Assembly: GCA_004293815.1 (NCBI GenBank)
Contig: RDZD01000021.1
Span: 34,025-98,024, forward strand
Length of the DNA stretch: 64,000 bases
From: Cytophagales bacterium
Lineage (GTDB): Bacteria > Bacteroidota > Bacteroidia > Cytophagales > Bernardetiaceae
Reading direction: 5' to 3'
The translations under genes and the position numbers were made by a program. Each line of letters opens with the position of its first letter. The first letter of the stretch is position 1. Below the pieces are notes generated by a model. That model was not told the DNA's origin. It searched no databases and saw only the letters and a program-made list of their open reading frames with translations. Positions 27,445 to 37,117 of this stretch are shown here, in pieces.

Positions 27445-27455
27445 AGCTTTTGTTT

Positions 27456-28508
27456 ATGAACTTTTTGGATAAAATTTATGTGGCTGGCGCAAACGGCATG
27501 GTAGGTTCTGCTATTACTAGACGCTTGAAATTGCTTGGCTTTCAGAACCTTCTCACGCCTTCTTCTCGTGAGCTTAACTTACTGAATCAGAATGCTGTAG
27601 AAGACTTTTTTATAAACCACCAACCCCAATATGTGTTTTTGGCTGCTGCCAAAGTGGGGGGAATTTGGGCTAATAATACTCAAAGAGCAGACTTTATTTA
27701 CCAGAACTTAATGATAGAAGCCAACGTCATACAAGCCGCTCATCAAAATAAGGTCAAAAAATTGCTTTTTCTAGGATCTTCTTGCATCTATCCCAAGTTG
27801 GCACCACAACCTCTTCGTGAAGATTCGCTTCTCACGGGCACGTTAGAGCCTACAAATGAACCTTACGCTATTGCTAAAATAGCTGGTATTAAGCTTTGTG
27901 AGGCTTATAGATCGCAGTACCAACAAAATTTTATTTCGGTCATGCCCACAAATTTGTACGGCCAGAAAGACAATTATGATTTGCACAACTCCCACGTACT
28001 ACCAGCCCTTATTCGTAAATTTTATTTAGGTAAGTCTTTAGAAAACAATAATTTAGAGGCAATAGCGCGTGATTTGAGCCACTACCCTATTCAGTCTCAA
28101 AAACACGAGCAGCTTAGCAAAGAACAAATTTTAGATTTACTTAAACGTTTTGGTATCAAACAAGAAGGGGGAGACACTTTTATAGATATCTGGGGCACAG
28201 GCACACCGCTACGTGAATTTATGTATGCAGACGATTTAGCAGATGCCTGCGTATTTCTTATGCAAAATTATAACGAAGAGCAGTTTGTGAATATAGGAAC
28301 AGGGCAGGAAATTTCTATCAAAGAACTGGCACTACTCGTTAAAGAAATCGTTGGTTTTAAAGGCGATGTTTGTTTTGACACAACCAAACCCGACGGAACA
28401 CCACGCAAACTGCTAGATGTTAGTAAGCTTCATGGGCTGGGCTGGAAAGCGCAAATTTCGCTAGCTGATGGCATCAAAATGGCCTTTGAGCATTATCTCA
28501 ATATTTAA
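27456..28508 (+). CDS. fcl: GDP-L-fucose synthase
   Basis: The enzyme converts GDP-4-keto-6-deoxy-mannose to GDP-L-fucose with NADPH, for use in surface polysaccharides. The start is ATG 27456, after a weaker TTG. The 350 residues show the Rossmann motif [10 protein letters not shown] (about 11-20), the catalytic Ser in SSCIYP, and the Tyr-x3-Lys pair in YAIAK. An insertion of about 45 residues (roughly 186-230, before [12 protein letters not shown]) is absent from the E. coli protein but seen in other Bacteroidota enzymes. gmd, the gene for the previous step, is not here. It probably shares a transcript with the EAD-like gene. Confidence 0.93.
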   Translation: MNFLDKIYVAGANGMVGSAITRRLKLLGFQNLLTPSSRELNLLNQNAVEDFFINHQPQYVFLAAAKVGGIWANNTQRADFIYQNLMIEANVIQAAHQNKVKKLLFLGSSCIYPKLAPQPLREDSLLTGTLEPTNEPYAIAKIAGIKLCEAYRSQYQQNFISVMPTNLYGQKDNYDLHNSHVLPALIRKFYLGKSLENNNLEAIARDLSHYPIQSQKHEQLSKEQILDLLKRFGIKQEGGDTFIDIWGTGTPLREFMYADDLADACVFLMQNYNEEQFVNIGTGQEISIKELALLVKEIVGFKGDVCFDTTKPDGTPRKLLDVSKLHGLGWKAQISLADGIKMAFEHYLNI

Positions 28509-28633
28509 CAGAAACTTCGCATTGTAAACCCTTATCCATCAAACATTTTAAAAACCTTATACCTCACTTTGTCGTATACAGTGAAAATTTGTTTTGTAAT
28601 TCAGCTTACAACATAAAAAAACACTAGATTAAT

Positions 28634-29128
28634 ATGGCGAATGGAGTACTGGTATTGAATGCTGACTTTAGGGCAATGACCGTATTTAGTGTTCCCAAGG
28701 CATTCTTACTCGTTTTTTTGGATAAAGCAGAAGTCATAGAAAAAACAGACAGCAGCTTTTTACGTACCATTTCACATACATACAGCACACCGTCGGTTAT
28801 CCGCCTGCGCAAGTATGTGAATATGCCTTTTAAGGGCGTGATGTTGTCGCGACAAAATATTTTCAAGCGCGATAATCATCAATGTATGTATTGCGGCTCT
28901 CGCAAAGAACTGACTCTAGACCACGTCATTCCGCGTTCTAGGGGTGGCAATAGCGGCTGGCTTAATCTGGTAACCGCCTGCCATACTTGTAATTCTCGCA
29001 AAGGAAACCGCACGCCTGAAGAGGCAGGTCTCACCTTCAATCAAAAGCCTTACAAGCCGTCTTTTTTGATATTTTTACGAGATTATACCAAAAATGCAGA
29101 TGCCAAATGGCTACCTTATTTGAATTAA
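28634..29128 (+). CDS. HNH endonuclease family protein
   Basis: The 164-residue protein ends in an HNH nuclease domain (about 75-135). It shows the zinc-site cysteines CMYCG, the core LTLDHVIPRSRGG and the second CHTCNSRKGNRTPEEAGL. The N-terminal half, with LNADFRAMTVFSVPKAFLLVFLDKAEVI, is typical of a widely conserved single-copy HNH protein of Bacteroidota and cyanobacteria whose role is not established; it is not a toxin or phage enzyme by context. It stands alone between two terminator-bounded units. ATG at 28634 is a natural start in a short leader. Confidence 0.88.
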   Translation: MANGVLVLNADFRAMTVFSVPKAFLLVFLDKAEVIEKTDSSFLRTISHTYSTPSVIRLRKYVNMPFKGVMLSRQNIFKRDNHQCMYCGSRKELTLDHVIPRSRGGNSGWLNLVTACHTCNSRKGNRTPEEAGLTFNQKPYKPSFLIFLRDYTKNADAKWLPYLN

Positions 29129-29172
29129 TTTGAACTCGCAGTTTTTAAATTGCGTAATTTGGTTATGACCTA

Positions 29173-29215
29173 AAAGTGGGGCTAGAACGAGCTGAGCTAA
29201 GTCTAGCCCCACTTT
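29173..29215 (+). terminator. Terminator after the HNH gene
   Basis: Perfect 14-base inverted repeat (AAAGTGGGGCTAGA at 29173-29186 and its complement at 29202-29215) with a 15-base loop. The sequence after it is not U-rich on the plus strand but the arm itself ends in TTT, so it may act on both strands. Confidence 0.75.
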
Positions 29216-29303
29216 GTATAGTTATTGCAGCACCCTAAAGATTGCAACAAGCATGTTTTGTAGGCTAATAGCTCAAAAAATACTAAAGGAATACAAGAAT
29301 TGC

Positions 29304-29334
29304 TTGGATATTAAAAGAATACTGTCGAGCTTTG
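29304..29334 (+). promoter_or_regulatory. Promoter of the PpiD-like gene
   Basis: TTG at 29304-29306, 20 bases, then GAGCTTTG at 29327-29334, directly followed by CAGC. The TA of the -7 consensus is missing but the TTTGCAGC end is shared with four other promoters in this window. Start of transcription near 29341. Confidence 0.5.
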
Positions 29335-29375
29335 CAGCCTAATTCTAAAAACTGGTTTAGTATTCGTCTTGTAAT

Positions 29376-31532
29376 ATGTCAATCGTCAATAAGATACGCA
29401 ACCGTGCGGGCATCGCAGTTGGTGTAGTAGCCGTCGCAATGGGGCTTTTTATAGTGGGTTCAGACCTTATTAGCCCTTCTAATCTATTTTCTAGCGAACA
29501 GATGATAGGTGTACTGGATGGCACAGACATTTCTCGCAATCGTTTTGCCGAAGAGGTGGAAAAGTTCAAAGCTGAAATGAAAGTTATCAACAACGTAGAC
29601 ATTACCGAGCGTGAGGCTGTATTTGCACGCGGTCGCGCATGGGAGCGTCTCGTTCAGGAGGAAATCATGACCAAGGAATACGAAAAACTTGGTATTGAAG
29701 TTACTCAAGACGAGCTTGTTGATATGGTACAAGGCAATAACATTGTGCCTGAACTCGCCCCTATATTTACCAACAAAGCTACAGGCAAAGTAGACAGAAA
29801 CAAAGCTATAGAATTTATACAAAACCTTCAGAAAGCTGCCCCTGAAGACAGAATGTCATTTTTAGCATTTGAGCAGACTCTCAAACCCCGCCGTTTGTTA
29901 GAGAAATATACCAACGTTTTGCGTCTGACCACTTTTGTAACAAATGCTGAAGCACGTCGCCGTTTTGAAGAACAGAATAATAAGTATACTTACAACTATA
30001 TGTTCGTGAACTTTGCCACAATCAGCGACTCTGTTGTGAAAGTATCCGACTCAGAACTGCAAGCTTTTTATGATAAAAACAAATATCAGTATACCAACCG
30101 CGCCTCAGTATCGCTTGACTACTTGGTTTTTGATGTGAAGCCTTCCGCTTTAGACTCTAACGATCTTAAAAAGGAGCTGGCCAATTTGTCTACGGCATTT
30201 TCAAAAGCAGAAAACGATTCTTTCTTTGTCAATCAGAACTCTGACATTAACGCGGATTCCAAAATCAAAAAATTTGTGGTGTCGCGCCCACAGGAGCTTC
30301 CAGAATCTATCCGCATGATGAATACAGATAGTCTAAAAGTTGGTAGCGTGGTAGGCCCTTTTGCTGATGGAGACAATATGTTGCTTTATAAGTTTTTAGG
30401 CAAAAAACAAGATTCTGTTTATTCTATGCGCGCACGCCACATTTTAGTTAAAGTGGACGACTCTGACACAACAAAAAGCAAAGATATTCGCAAAGCTGAA
30501 GCTCGCAAGAAAGCACAAGATATTTTAGACCGCATCAAAAAAGGTGAATCATTTGCCAGCTTGGCTTCTATGTATGGCACAGACGGTACCCGCAATGTGG
30601 GTGGTGATTTGGGCTGGTTTAGCGAAAAAGCTATGGTTGCCCCCTTCGAGAAAGCCGTTATGAGTGCAAGTAGCCGCCAACTGCTGCCTAATCTAGTAGA
30701 AACAGATTTTGGATTCCACGTTGTAGAAGTTACTGAGCCTAAACAAAAAACTTTGTTTTCATATGCTTGTATCTCTCGCAAGTTTATGGCCTCTGATGCT
30801 ACTCGCGATGGGATTTATCAACGTGCTGGCCGTTTTGTGAATGCAGAAAATACCAAAGCATTTACCGATATGCTCAACAAAGAAAAGGATATGTTGCTCT
30901 TACAGGCCAATACTGTTAAGCGTTCAGCTGCCAACATCAATAACATCTATGGCCCCTCAGTTCGTCAAATCGTACTCTGGGCGTTCTCTGAAGATACTAA
31001 GATTGGTAGTATTTCAGATGTGTTTGAGCTAGAAGATAAATACATTGTAGCTCTCTTGCGCGAAAAATACGATTTGGAAGAAAACGAAATTGCGCCACTT
31101 GCCTGTGTAAAAGAAGAAATCCTACCAGAAGCACGCAAGGAAGTAAAAGCAAAAATGATTATGGACAAGCTCAATAAATTGCCTAAAGGTACAGCCCAAG
31201 CCATGGCGCAAGCTTACGGTAAAGATGCTTTCTATAATACAGCAGACGCTTTTGCTTATGCAACTTACACCATCGTGGGAGCTGGCTTTTCGCCTCGCGC
31301 TATCGGTAAAATGGCAGCTATGAAACCAGGTGATAAGACAGGCTTCTTTGTAGACGAAAACGGCATTTGCATGATTGAACTCACTAAAGTAGACAAAGCC
31401 GCTGAAGTGGCAGACTATAACCAGTTTAAACTGCAAGTTCAGCAAGACCGCACTACCACACTCGGAACAGATATTTTTAGAGCGTTGCAACACATCACCA
31501 ACTCTACAAATAACATTGACAAGTTCTATTAA
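29376..31532 (+). CDS. Membrane-anchored peptidyl-prolyl isomerase, PpiD-like (SurA-type)
   Basis: A periplasmic chaperone and foldase likely to help outer membrane and secreted proteins. The 718 residues begin with a short cytoplasmic part, an uncleaved membrane anchor (about 11-29, GIAVGVVAVAMGLFIVG), then a SurA_N-type helical chaperone region (about 36-210) and a parvulin domain (about 350-450) with ARHILVKVDD and GGDLGWFSEKAMVAPFEKA. The rest of the C-terminus is helical and resembles a degenerate second parvulin module. Anchor plus size match PpiD rather than SurA. A strong terminator follows. Confidence 0.92.
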   Translation: MSIVNKIRNRAGIAVGVVAVAMGLFIVGSDLISPSNLFSSEQMIGVLDGTDISRNRFAEEVEKFKAEMKVINNVDITEREAVFARGRAWERLVQEEIMTKEYEKLGIEVTQDELVDMVQGNNIVPELAPIFTNKATGKVDRNKAIEFIQNLQKAAPEDRMSFLAFEQTLKPRRLLEKYTNVLRLTTFVTNAEARRRFEEQNNKYTYNYMFVNFATISDSVVKVSDSELQAFYDKNKYQYTNRASVSLDYLVFDVKPSALDSNDLKKELANLSTAFSKAENDSFFVNQNSDINADSKIKKFVVSRPQELPESIRMMNTDSLKVGSVVGPFADGDNMLLYKFLGKKQDSVYSMRARHILVKVDDSDTTKSKDIRKAEARKKAQDILDRIKKGESFASLASMYGTDGTRNVGGDLGWFSEKAMVAPFEKAVMSASSRQLLPNLVETDFGFHVVEVTEPKQKTLFSYACISRKFMASDATRDGIYQRAGRFVNAENTKAFTDMLNKEKDMLLLQANTVKRSAANINNIYGPSVRQIVLWAFSEDTKIGSISDVFELEDKYIVALLREKYDLEENEIAPLACVKEEILPEARKEVKAKMIMDKLNKLPKGTAQAMAQAYGKDAFYNTADAFAYATYTIVGAGFSPRAIGKMAAMKPGDKTGFFVDENGICMIELTKVDKAAEVADYNQFKLQVQQDRTTTLGTDIFRALQHITNSTNNIDKFY

Positions 31533-31563
31533 TCATCGTTCCTAAAAGTAAAACCTTTCAGAG

Positions 31564-31598
31564 ATAGCCCAACAACGCGCAAGCCTTTGTTGGGCTAT
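31564..31598 (+). terminator. Terminator after the PpiD-like gene
   Basis: Perfect 12-base inverted repeat ATAGCCCAACAA / TTGTTGGGCTAT with an 11-base loop, followed by a T-rich stretch. It lies 31 bases past the stop of the PpiD-like gene. Confidence 0.85.
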
Positions 31599-31745
31599 TG
31601 CTTTTATATTTCTCTCATTAAGTACTGTGAGTTGGGGAACTTGAAACGATTATAAGACCCACAAAAAAATAAATATTATGAAATACTTTGTGCAAAACAA
31701 AAGCCTTCATTTATTTGTATTGCTAAAAATATAATCTTTTTTTGT

Positions 31746-33086
31746 ATGGGACTCAAGATACTTACCGAACATATCAACGTACCTGATTTGCACACTATTG
31801 ATGTGTACCGCAAGTTTGGCGGTTATGCTTCTGTAGAAAAAGCAATCAAAACACTATCGCCAGACCAAGTGCTAGAGGAAGTAAAAACTTCAGGACTTCG
31901 CGGGCGGGGTGGTGCAGGGTTTCCTACAGGTATGAAATGGAGTTTCTTGGATAAAAAATCTGATAAACCCCGCTATTTGGTTTGTAATGCAGACGAAAGC
32001 GAACCTGGTACGTTCAAAGACCGTTATTTGATGCAATACAACCCTCATGTCCTGATTGAGGGTATGATTACATCTAGCTTTGCGCTTGGTGCGCACACCT
32101 CTTACATCTACGTGCGTGGCGAAATGCTTTATGTGGTAAAAATTCTCGAAAAAGCTATCAAAGAAGCCTATGCCAAGGGTTTTCTGGGAAAAAATATACT
32201 TGGCTCAGACTACTCTTTAGATCTTTATGTACACCCTGGTGGTGGTGCTTATATCTGTGGTGAAGAAACCGCTTTGCTGGAATCTTTGGAAGGCAAAAGA
32301 GGCAATCCACGCAACAAACCACCATTTCCTGCTGTCTGGGGGCTTTATGGCTGCCCTACGGTGGTAAACAATGTGGAAACCATATCGGCAGTGCCTTGGA
32401 TTGTAGTAAATGGAGGTGCAGAATATGCCAAAATTGGAGTAGGACGCAGCACAGGAACCAAGCTTATTTCGGCCTGTGGACATCTCAACAAGCCTGGTGT
32501 TTATGAAATTGAGTTAGGCGTTTCCGTAGAGGAGTTCATTTACTCTGACACTTATTGCGGAGGTATCAAAAATGGCAAAAAGCTTAAAGCTGTTGTGGCG
32601 GGCGGATCGTCTGTTCCTATTTTGCCAGCTTCGCTTATTCTAAAAAATATCAAAGGAGAAAATCGCTTGATGACTTATGAATCATTGGCTGACGGTGGTT
32701 TTGTGTCGGGTACTATGCTAGGTTCTGGCGGCTTTATCGCTATGGACGAGTCTGTATGTATAGTTCGCAACACATGGAACTTTGCACGCTTCTATCATCA
32801 CGAATCTTGTGGGCAGTGTAGCCCTTGCCGCGAGGGCACGGGCTGGCTGGAGCGCATTTTGCACCGCATAGAACACGGACATGGCAAAATGCACGATATT
32901 GACTTGCTGGTGGATATTTCTAAAAAAATAGAAGGCAATACGATTTGTCCTTTGGGCGATGCGGCAGCTTGGCCTGTAGCAAGTGCTGTGCGCCACTTCA
33001 GAGACGAGTTTGAATGGCATATAACACACCCCAAAGAAGCTTCGGCTAAAGGAGCAGTATTTCAAGGCTCTGTTTTGCAAGCCTAA
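31746..33086 (+). CDS. nuoF: NADH-quinone oxidoreductase subunit F
   Basis: NuoF is the flavin subunit of complex I that oxidises NADH. The 446 residues contain the FMN-binding loop RGRGGAGFPTGMKW (about 51-64), the NADH-binding GAYICGEETALLESLEGKRGNPR, and the four cysteines of the N3 4Fe-4S cluster in CGQCSPCREG and GNTICPLGD. Every key residue is present. It stands alone: nuoE and nuoG are not neighbours, and a terminator follows. No separate promoter with good score was found; the gap from the previous terminator is about 150 bases. Confidence 0.96.
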   Translation: MGLKILTEHINVPDLHTIDVYRKFGGYASVEKAIKTLSPDQVLEEVKTSGLRGRGGAGFPTGMKWSFLDKKSDKPRYLVCNADESEPGTFKDRYLMQYNPHVLIEGMITSSFALGAHTSYIYVRGEMLYVVKILEKAIKEAYAKGFLGKNILGSDYSLDLYVHPGGGAYICGEETALLESLEGKRGNPRNKPPFPAVWGLYGCPTVVNNVETISAVPWIVVNGGAEYAKIGVGRSTGTKLISACGHLNKPGVYEIELGVSVEEFIYSDTYCGGIKNGKKLKAVVAGGSSVPILPASLILKNIKGENRLMTYESLADGGFVSGTMLGSGGFIAMDESVCIVRNTWNFARFYHHESCGQCSPCREGTGWLERILHRIEHGHGKMHDIDLLVDISKKIEGNTICPLGDAAAWPVASAVRHFRDEFEWHITHPKEASAKGAVFQGSVLQA

Positions 33087-33105
33087 AATAGATTTTGATT
33101 GATAC

Positions 33106-33150
33106 AAAAAGGGGGAAATTCCACATAAAGATGGCGTTTTTCCCTTTTTT
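33106..33150 (+). terminator. Terminator after nuoF
   Basis: Inverted repeat AAAAAGGGGGAAA (33106-33118) with a run of T, three C and T again (33137-33150), allowing about 11 pairs, just before the next gene. The arm itself provides the U-run. Confidence 0.65.
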
Positions 33151-33161
33151 GATACCTTGGT

Positions 33162-33959
33162 ATGGAAATTAGTGGCTTTGCATTAGGCGTTTTGATAGGG
33201 GTAACCTTAGGTTTGATTGGTAGCGGTGGATCTATTTTGGCTGTGCCCACACTCGTCTATGTAGTAGGCGTAATGCCTTCGCTAGCTACCACTTATTCTT
33301 TGTTCGTTGTGGGAATATCTGCTCTGGTAGGTTGCCTCAAAGGCTTCAAAGATAAGCTCATCAACTACAAGCTAGCTTTATTTTTTGGACTACCCAGCTT
33401 GTTTAGCATATTGGTTATGAGGCGATTTATATTGCCTATGCTACCCCAAGAATTTCAGGTGGCAGGTTATGCAATCCCGAAAGACTTTCTCATTATGCTC
33501 GTGTTCTCAGTTCTGATGTTATTGGCTTCTTGGTCTATGATAAAAAGCACAAACGACAGTCAGGAGTCGGACGAGTCACTAATTAACTTTTTAGATATCG
33601 CCATAAAGGGGATAGCTGTGGGATTACTGACAGGTTTTGTGGGCGTTGGTGGCGGCTTTTTGATTATTCCTACTCTTGTCTTTTCTGCTAAGTTACCCAT
33701 GAAAAATGCGGTGGCCACCTCGCTTATTGTTATTGCAGGCAACGCTTTGATGGGTTTTCTGGGCAGTCTAAAACAATCGCCTATTGACTGGTATTTTTTA
33801 CTTAGTTTTACGCTTTGTGCTGTTTTAGGTATTGGGGTCGGCATGTATCTCAACTCTAAGCTCAGCCACGAAAAACTCAAACCCGCCTTTGGCTGGTTTG
33901 TCCTTTTTACAGGCATTTACATTATTGTTCGTGAAACATGGCATTTTTGGGTCGCTTAG
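33162..33959 (+). CDS. Sulfite exporter TauE/SafE family permease
   Basis: A 265-residue inner-membrane protein with about eight hydrophobic helices and the two-fold repeat of the TSUP family: each half carries a G-rich helix, GVTLGLIGSGGSILAVP (about 15-31) and GLLTGFVGVGGGFLIIPTL (about 152-170). Members export or import small sulfur compounds such as sulfite or taurine products; the substrate here cannot be told. It is separated from nuoF by a terminator and converges with yigZ. Confidence 0.93.
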   Translation: MEISGFALGVLIGVTLGLIGSGGSILAVPTLVYVVGVMPSLATTYSLFVVGISALVGCLKGFKDKLINYKLALFFGLPSLFSILVMRRFILPMLPQEFQVAGYAIPKDFLIMLVFSVLMLLASWSMIKSTNDSQESDESLINFLDIAIKGIAVGLLTGFVGVGGGFLIIPTLVFSAKLPMKNAVATSLIVIAGNALMGFLGSLKQSPIDWYFLLSFTLCAVLGIGVGMYLNSKLSHEKLKPAFGWFVLFTGIYIIVRETWHFWVA

Positions 33960-33986
33960 GGTCTGTTGCTTTTTTAAGAACAGCTC

Positions 33987-34595
33987 TTAAACTAAAACCA
34001 GCACATAAGACTCTTTGATTTGTGCCCTGAAGTTGTCTAGCAAAGAACGCCTGATCTGAAAACAAATCTCTACTCCCTGCTCTTGATAATGTTGCTCTTT
34101 GAGCTTGGCTTGATGCTTTTTACCCAAACTCAGAGCCAAATTGAGGTGTTCAAACTTTGCAAAAACATGCACCTCTTTTAAGATAAGATTTTCTTGTATC
34201 ATGGCAGACTCTAAAGCCATCATTGCTGTATTCTTATAGGCTTGTATGAGTCCACTCACACCCAATTTAGTTCCACCATAGTAACGCACCACCACCACCA
34301 AAGTATTGCTTAAGTTTTTAGCTTTTATTTGGTTCAGTATGGGCGTACCAGCAGAATGAGCGGGTTCCCCATCGTCGTTTGCTCGCTGCACGACGTTTTC
34401 TATGCCCAACGTATAGGCATAACAGTGGTGTGTGGCATCAAAGTATTGTTTTTTTAGTCCCTCTAAAGCCTTTTTTAAATCCTCTTCGTTATCTATAGGC
34501 ATAGCAAAGGCCATGAACTTACTCCCCTTTTCACGCGTTTGTGCCTCTGAGGGTGTTTTTAAGGTAAAAAACAGATCATTGTTCATGCTTGTCAA
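33987..34595 (-). CDS. YigZ / IMPACT family protein
   Basis: A 202-residue protein with an N-terminal Impact domain (about 15-120), recognised by SKFMAFAMPIDNEED, THHCYAYTLG, NDDGEPAHSAGTPIL and VRYYGGTKLGVSGLIQAY. The C-terminal domain (about 135-200) is the DUF1949 elongation-factor-like fold. The family is universal in bacteria, with a proposed link to translation or proline dipeptide handling, but no proven reaction. It overlaps no neighbour and lies 23 bases from the next small gene upstream, with which it could share an operon. Confidence 0.92.
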   Translation of the reverse strand: MTSMNNDLFFTLKTPSEAQTREKGSKFMAFAMPIDNEEDLKKALEGLKKQYFDATHHCYAYTLGIENVVQRANDDGEPAHSAGTPILNQIKAKNLSNTLVVVVRYYGGTKLGVSGLIQAYKNTAMMALESAMIQENLILKEVHVFAKFEHLNLALSLGKKHQAKLKEQHYQEQGVEICFQIRRSLLDNFRAQIKESYVLVLV

Positions 34596-34618
34596 TCTAG
34601 CTTGCCAAAAGGAAGAGA

Positions 34619-34933
34619 CTAAAGGTACATTTCATAGAGCTTTTTTAAATAGGCATCTATATTTTGTTCATTTTTGCCCCAATCTAAAAATTGTGCAAAA
34701 ACACATCTACTTTTTATTTCTAGCTCCTTACCTGATACAAAACGAATGGTGATAATTTCACCAAGCGGCGATACAAAACTGGGTGGTACTTTGGCAATGA
34801 TAAACTGCTTATTTTTTTCTGTAACAATCCACTTAAGCTCAGACAGTATACTTTCTGAAGCCGCATAAAGCTCCAGCCCTTTGACAGAAAGAGCCACACG
34901 ACGAACGGAAAATGCGGGAAAGCCTAGAGACAT
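34619..34933 (-). CDS. Conserved hypothetical protein (104 residues)
   Basis: No known function. The protein has alternating beta strands (KWIVTEKNKQFIIAK, GEIITIRF, LEIKSRCVF) and a final helix. The sequence FLDWGKNEQNIDAYLKKL resembles the end of a group of small Bacteroidota proteins that carry an SxSxxxxxDWGKN motif and a PH-like fold; this likeness is from memory of the pattern only. It lies 66 bases downstream of dut on the minus strand and 23 bases upstream of the yigZ start. Confidence 0.7.
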   Translation of the reverse strand: MSLGFPAFSVRRVALSVKGLELYAASESILSELKWIVTEKNKQFIIAKVPPSFVSPLGEIITIRFVSGKELEIKSRCVFAQFLDWGKNEQNIDAYLKKLYEMYL

Positions 34934-34999
34934 GATTTATGATAGATATACTTCCTGTTTTTAAATTACCAATATTTAGGCCAAATTTTAGACCCATGT

Positions 35000-35440
35000 C
35001 TAGTTTTTGATGCCAGTACTTCCATAACCACCAGCACCGCGCTCGGTTTGAGAAAGAGCTTGTACCGTTTCCCACTGCACACGCTCGTGTGCTGCCACCA
35101 CCATTTGCGCAATGCGCTCGCCCGCATGAATCGTGTAGGGTTCATTAGAAAGATTAACGAGCAGAACTTTGATTTCTCCCCTATAATCCGCATCAATTGT
35201 ACCCGGTGAGTTTAAAACTGTCAGACCATGCTTGAGAGCAAGACCGCTTCGCGGCCTTATCTGAGCCTCAAAACCTACGGGGAGTTCAATAAACAACCCT
35301 GTTGGTATCAGTGCACGGTCAAGTGGACGTAGTAAAAGAGGCTCTTCAAGATGGGCATGAATATCCATCCCAGCAGCGGCTTCAGTTTGATAGCTTGGGC
35401 ATGGAAAGGGCGAACGGTTGATGATAAACACGGAAAACAT
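35000..35440 (-). CDS. dut: Deoxyuridine 5'-triphosphate nucleotidohydrolase (dUTPase)
   Basis: The enzyme hydrolyses dUTP to dUMP and keeps uracil out of DNA. ATG 35440 gives 146 residues starting [10 protein letters not shown], the usual beginning; a longer frame upstream has no support. The five trimeric-dUTPase motifs are present: AGMDIHA (motif 1), RPRSGLA (2), [10 protein letters not shown] (3, with the catalytic Asp), ERIAQMVV (4) and [10 protein letters not shown] (5, the flexible P-loop-like tail). It is preceded by gpmI at a distance of 118 bases on the same strand. Confidence 0.97.
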   Translation of the reverse strand: MFSVFIINRSPFPCPSYQTEAAAGMDIHAHLEEPLLLRPLDRALIPTGLFIELPVGFEAQIRPRSGLALKHGLTVLNSPGTIDADYRGEIKVLLVNLSNEPYTIHAGERIAQMVVAAHERVQWETVQALSQTERGAGGYGSTGIKN

Positions 35441-35557
35441 GGCGCGTAGAATTGGCTTTAGAATACAAAGTTCGTATTTAAAAATGAGTTTGCATAGAAA
35501 AGACAAAGCTGATACCCAAAAAATCTATTCGACAAGCCGCTGTTTTCAATAGAATAG

Positions 35558-37117
35558 CTAGCTGGCCACGCTCACAGCTAACTGGGCAAGTACGTTACCC
35601 GTCATAACCTCTGGAATAGACAAGCCCATTAGAGAAAGTATGGTAGGTGCTACATCTCCCAGTTTGCCTTGCTTCAAATGTACTGACGGCAAGTTGCTGG
35701 CCAGTAAAAAAGGTACAGGGCTGGTACTATGTGCTGTATTTGGACTTCCGTCTGGATTGATCATAAAGTCAGCATTGCCATGGTCTGCCAGCACAATTAC
35801 GGCATACTGATGCGCCAAAGCAGATTCTATGACCCTACTAGCGCAGGCATCGACGGTTTCGCAGGCTTTAACCACTGCTTCAAAAACACCAGTGTGCCCC
35901 ACCATGTCTGGATTGGCAAAATTCAAGCAGATAAAGTCAGCCTCTCCTTTACAAATTTCAGGCAGAATAGCCTCTGTGATTTCGTAAGCCCCCATTTCTG
36001 GCTTAAGGTCAAAGGTAGCTACTCGTGGCGACTGTATCATGATGCGTTTTTCACCTTCAAAAGGAGCTTCCTGCCCTCCTGAAAAGAAATAAGTTACATG
36101 CGGGTATTTTTCGGTTTCAGCAATGCGTATTTGCTTTTTTCCATGACTAGCTATTACCTCACCCAAGGTGAGGTTGAGGTCTTGGTCTTCAAACACCACT
36201 TCCACATTCTTAAAGCTGCTGCTGTAGTTGGTCAGAGTAATATAGCGCAGGGGCAGGGTAAACATGTGGTGTTCAGGCATAGACTTTTGCGTGAGTACCT
36301 GCGTAATTTCGCGACAACGGTCGGTTCTAAAGTTAAAACACAAAACAGTGTCGTTGGGTGCTATTCTGTTAAAATCTTGTCCGTTTTGGTCTGTAAGAAT
36401 GACAGGTAGGACAAATTCATCCGTAATGTTAGCAGCATAGGAATCCTTGATGGCTTGTGTGGCAGAAGTGGCACGTGTAGCCTTCCCGCTCACGAGCGCG
36501 TCATAAGCGATACGTATTCTATCCCAACGCTTATCTCTGTCCATACCGTAATAGCGTCCTATGATAGTTGCTATCTTGATAGGTAGCTTATTTTCTTCTA
36601 TAAAATTTTGCAAATCAGAAATATAACCTAAACCAGACTTAGGATCTGTGTCCCGTCCATCAGTAAAGGCATGTATAAAAATTTTGGTAAGACCAGCTCT
36701 TACAGCCATTGTACAAAGGGCTTTAAGGTGGTCAATGTGAGAGTGTACCCCTCCATCGGAAACCAGCCCCATGAGATGCAGAGCCGTTCCGCGAGCAAAT
36801 GTATCGTTTAGTGCGTGTTTTAGAACAGGATTCTGGTCTAAGGTTCGGTCTGCTATGGCTTTGTGGATACGTGCAAGGTTTTGATAAACTACCCGCCCAG
36901 CCCCAAGATTCATGTGCCCTACCTCTGAGTTGCCCATTTGGCCATCAGGAAGCCCCACATCTAAACCAGAAGCATTCAGTGTGGTGTGTGGATACTTGGC
37001 AAAAAGACGATCAAGGTAAGGTGTTTTAGCTTTAGCTATGGCAGAAACCGATGAGTTTGAAGTTATCCCCCAGCCGTCAAGAATCATTAAAAGCACTTTT
37101 TTATTCATGGTCGTCAT
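35558..37117 (-). CDS. gpmI: 2,3-bisphosphoglycerate-independent phosphoglycerate mutase
   Basis: This cytoplasmic glycolytic enzyme interconverts 3- and 2-phosphoglycerate using two manganese ions. The 519 residues are the normal length. An alkaline-phosphatase-like core opens with LMILDGWG, followed by the catalytic serine in MGNSEVGHMNLG. The HAFTDGRDTDPKSG and YYGMDRDKRWDR motifs bind substrate, and the metal site is completed by NPDMVGHTG, LADHGNAD and AHST near the end. An ATG nine bases downstream is an alternative start. No adjacent glycolytic gene is seen. Confidence 0.97.
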   Translation of the reverse strand: MTTMNKKVLLMILDGWGITSNSSVSAIAKAKTPYLDRLFAKYPHTTLNASGLDVGLPDGQMGNSEVGHMNLGAGRVVYQNLARIHKAIADRTLDQNPVLKHALNDTFARGTALHLMGLVSDGGVHSHIDHLKALCTMAVRAGLTKIFIHAFTDGRDTDPKSGLGYISDLQNFIEENKLPIKIATIIGRYYGMDRDKRWDRIRIAYDALVSGKATRATSATQAIKDSYAANITDEFVLPVILTDQNGQDFNRIAPNDTVLCFNFRTDRCREITQVLTQKSMPEHHMFTLPLRYITLTNYSSSFKNVEVVFEDQDLNLTLGEVIASHGKKQIRIAETEKYPHVTYFFSGGQEAPFEGEKRIMIQSPRVATFDLKPEMGAYEITEAILPEICKGEADFICLNFANPDMVGHTGVFEAVVKACETVDACASRVIESALAHQYAVIVLADHGNADFMINPDGSPNTAHSTSPVPFLLASNLPSVHLKQGKLGDVAPTILSLMGLSIPEVMTGNVLAQLAVSVAS

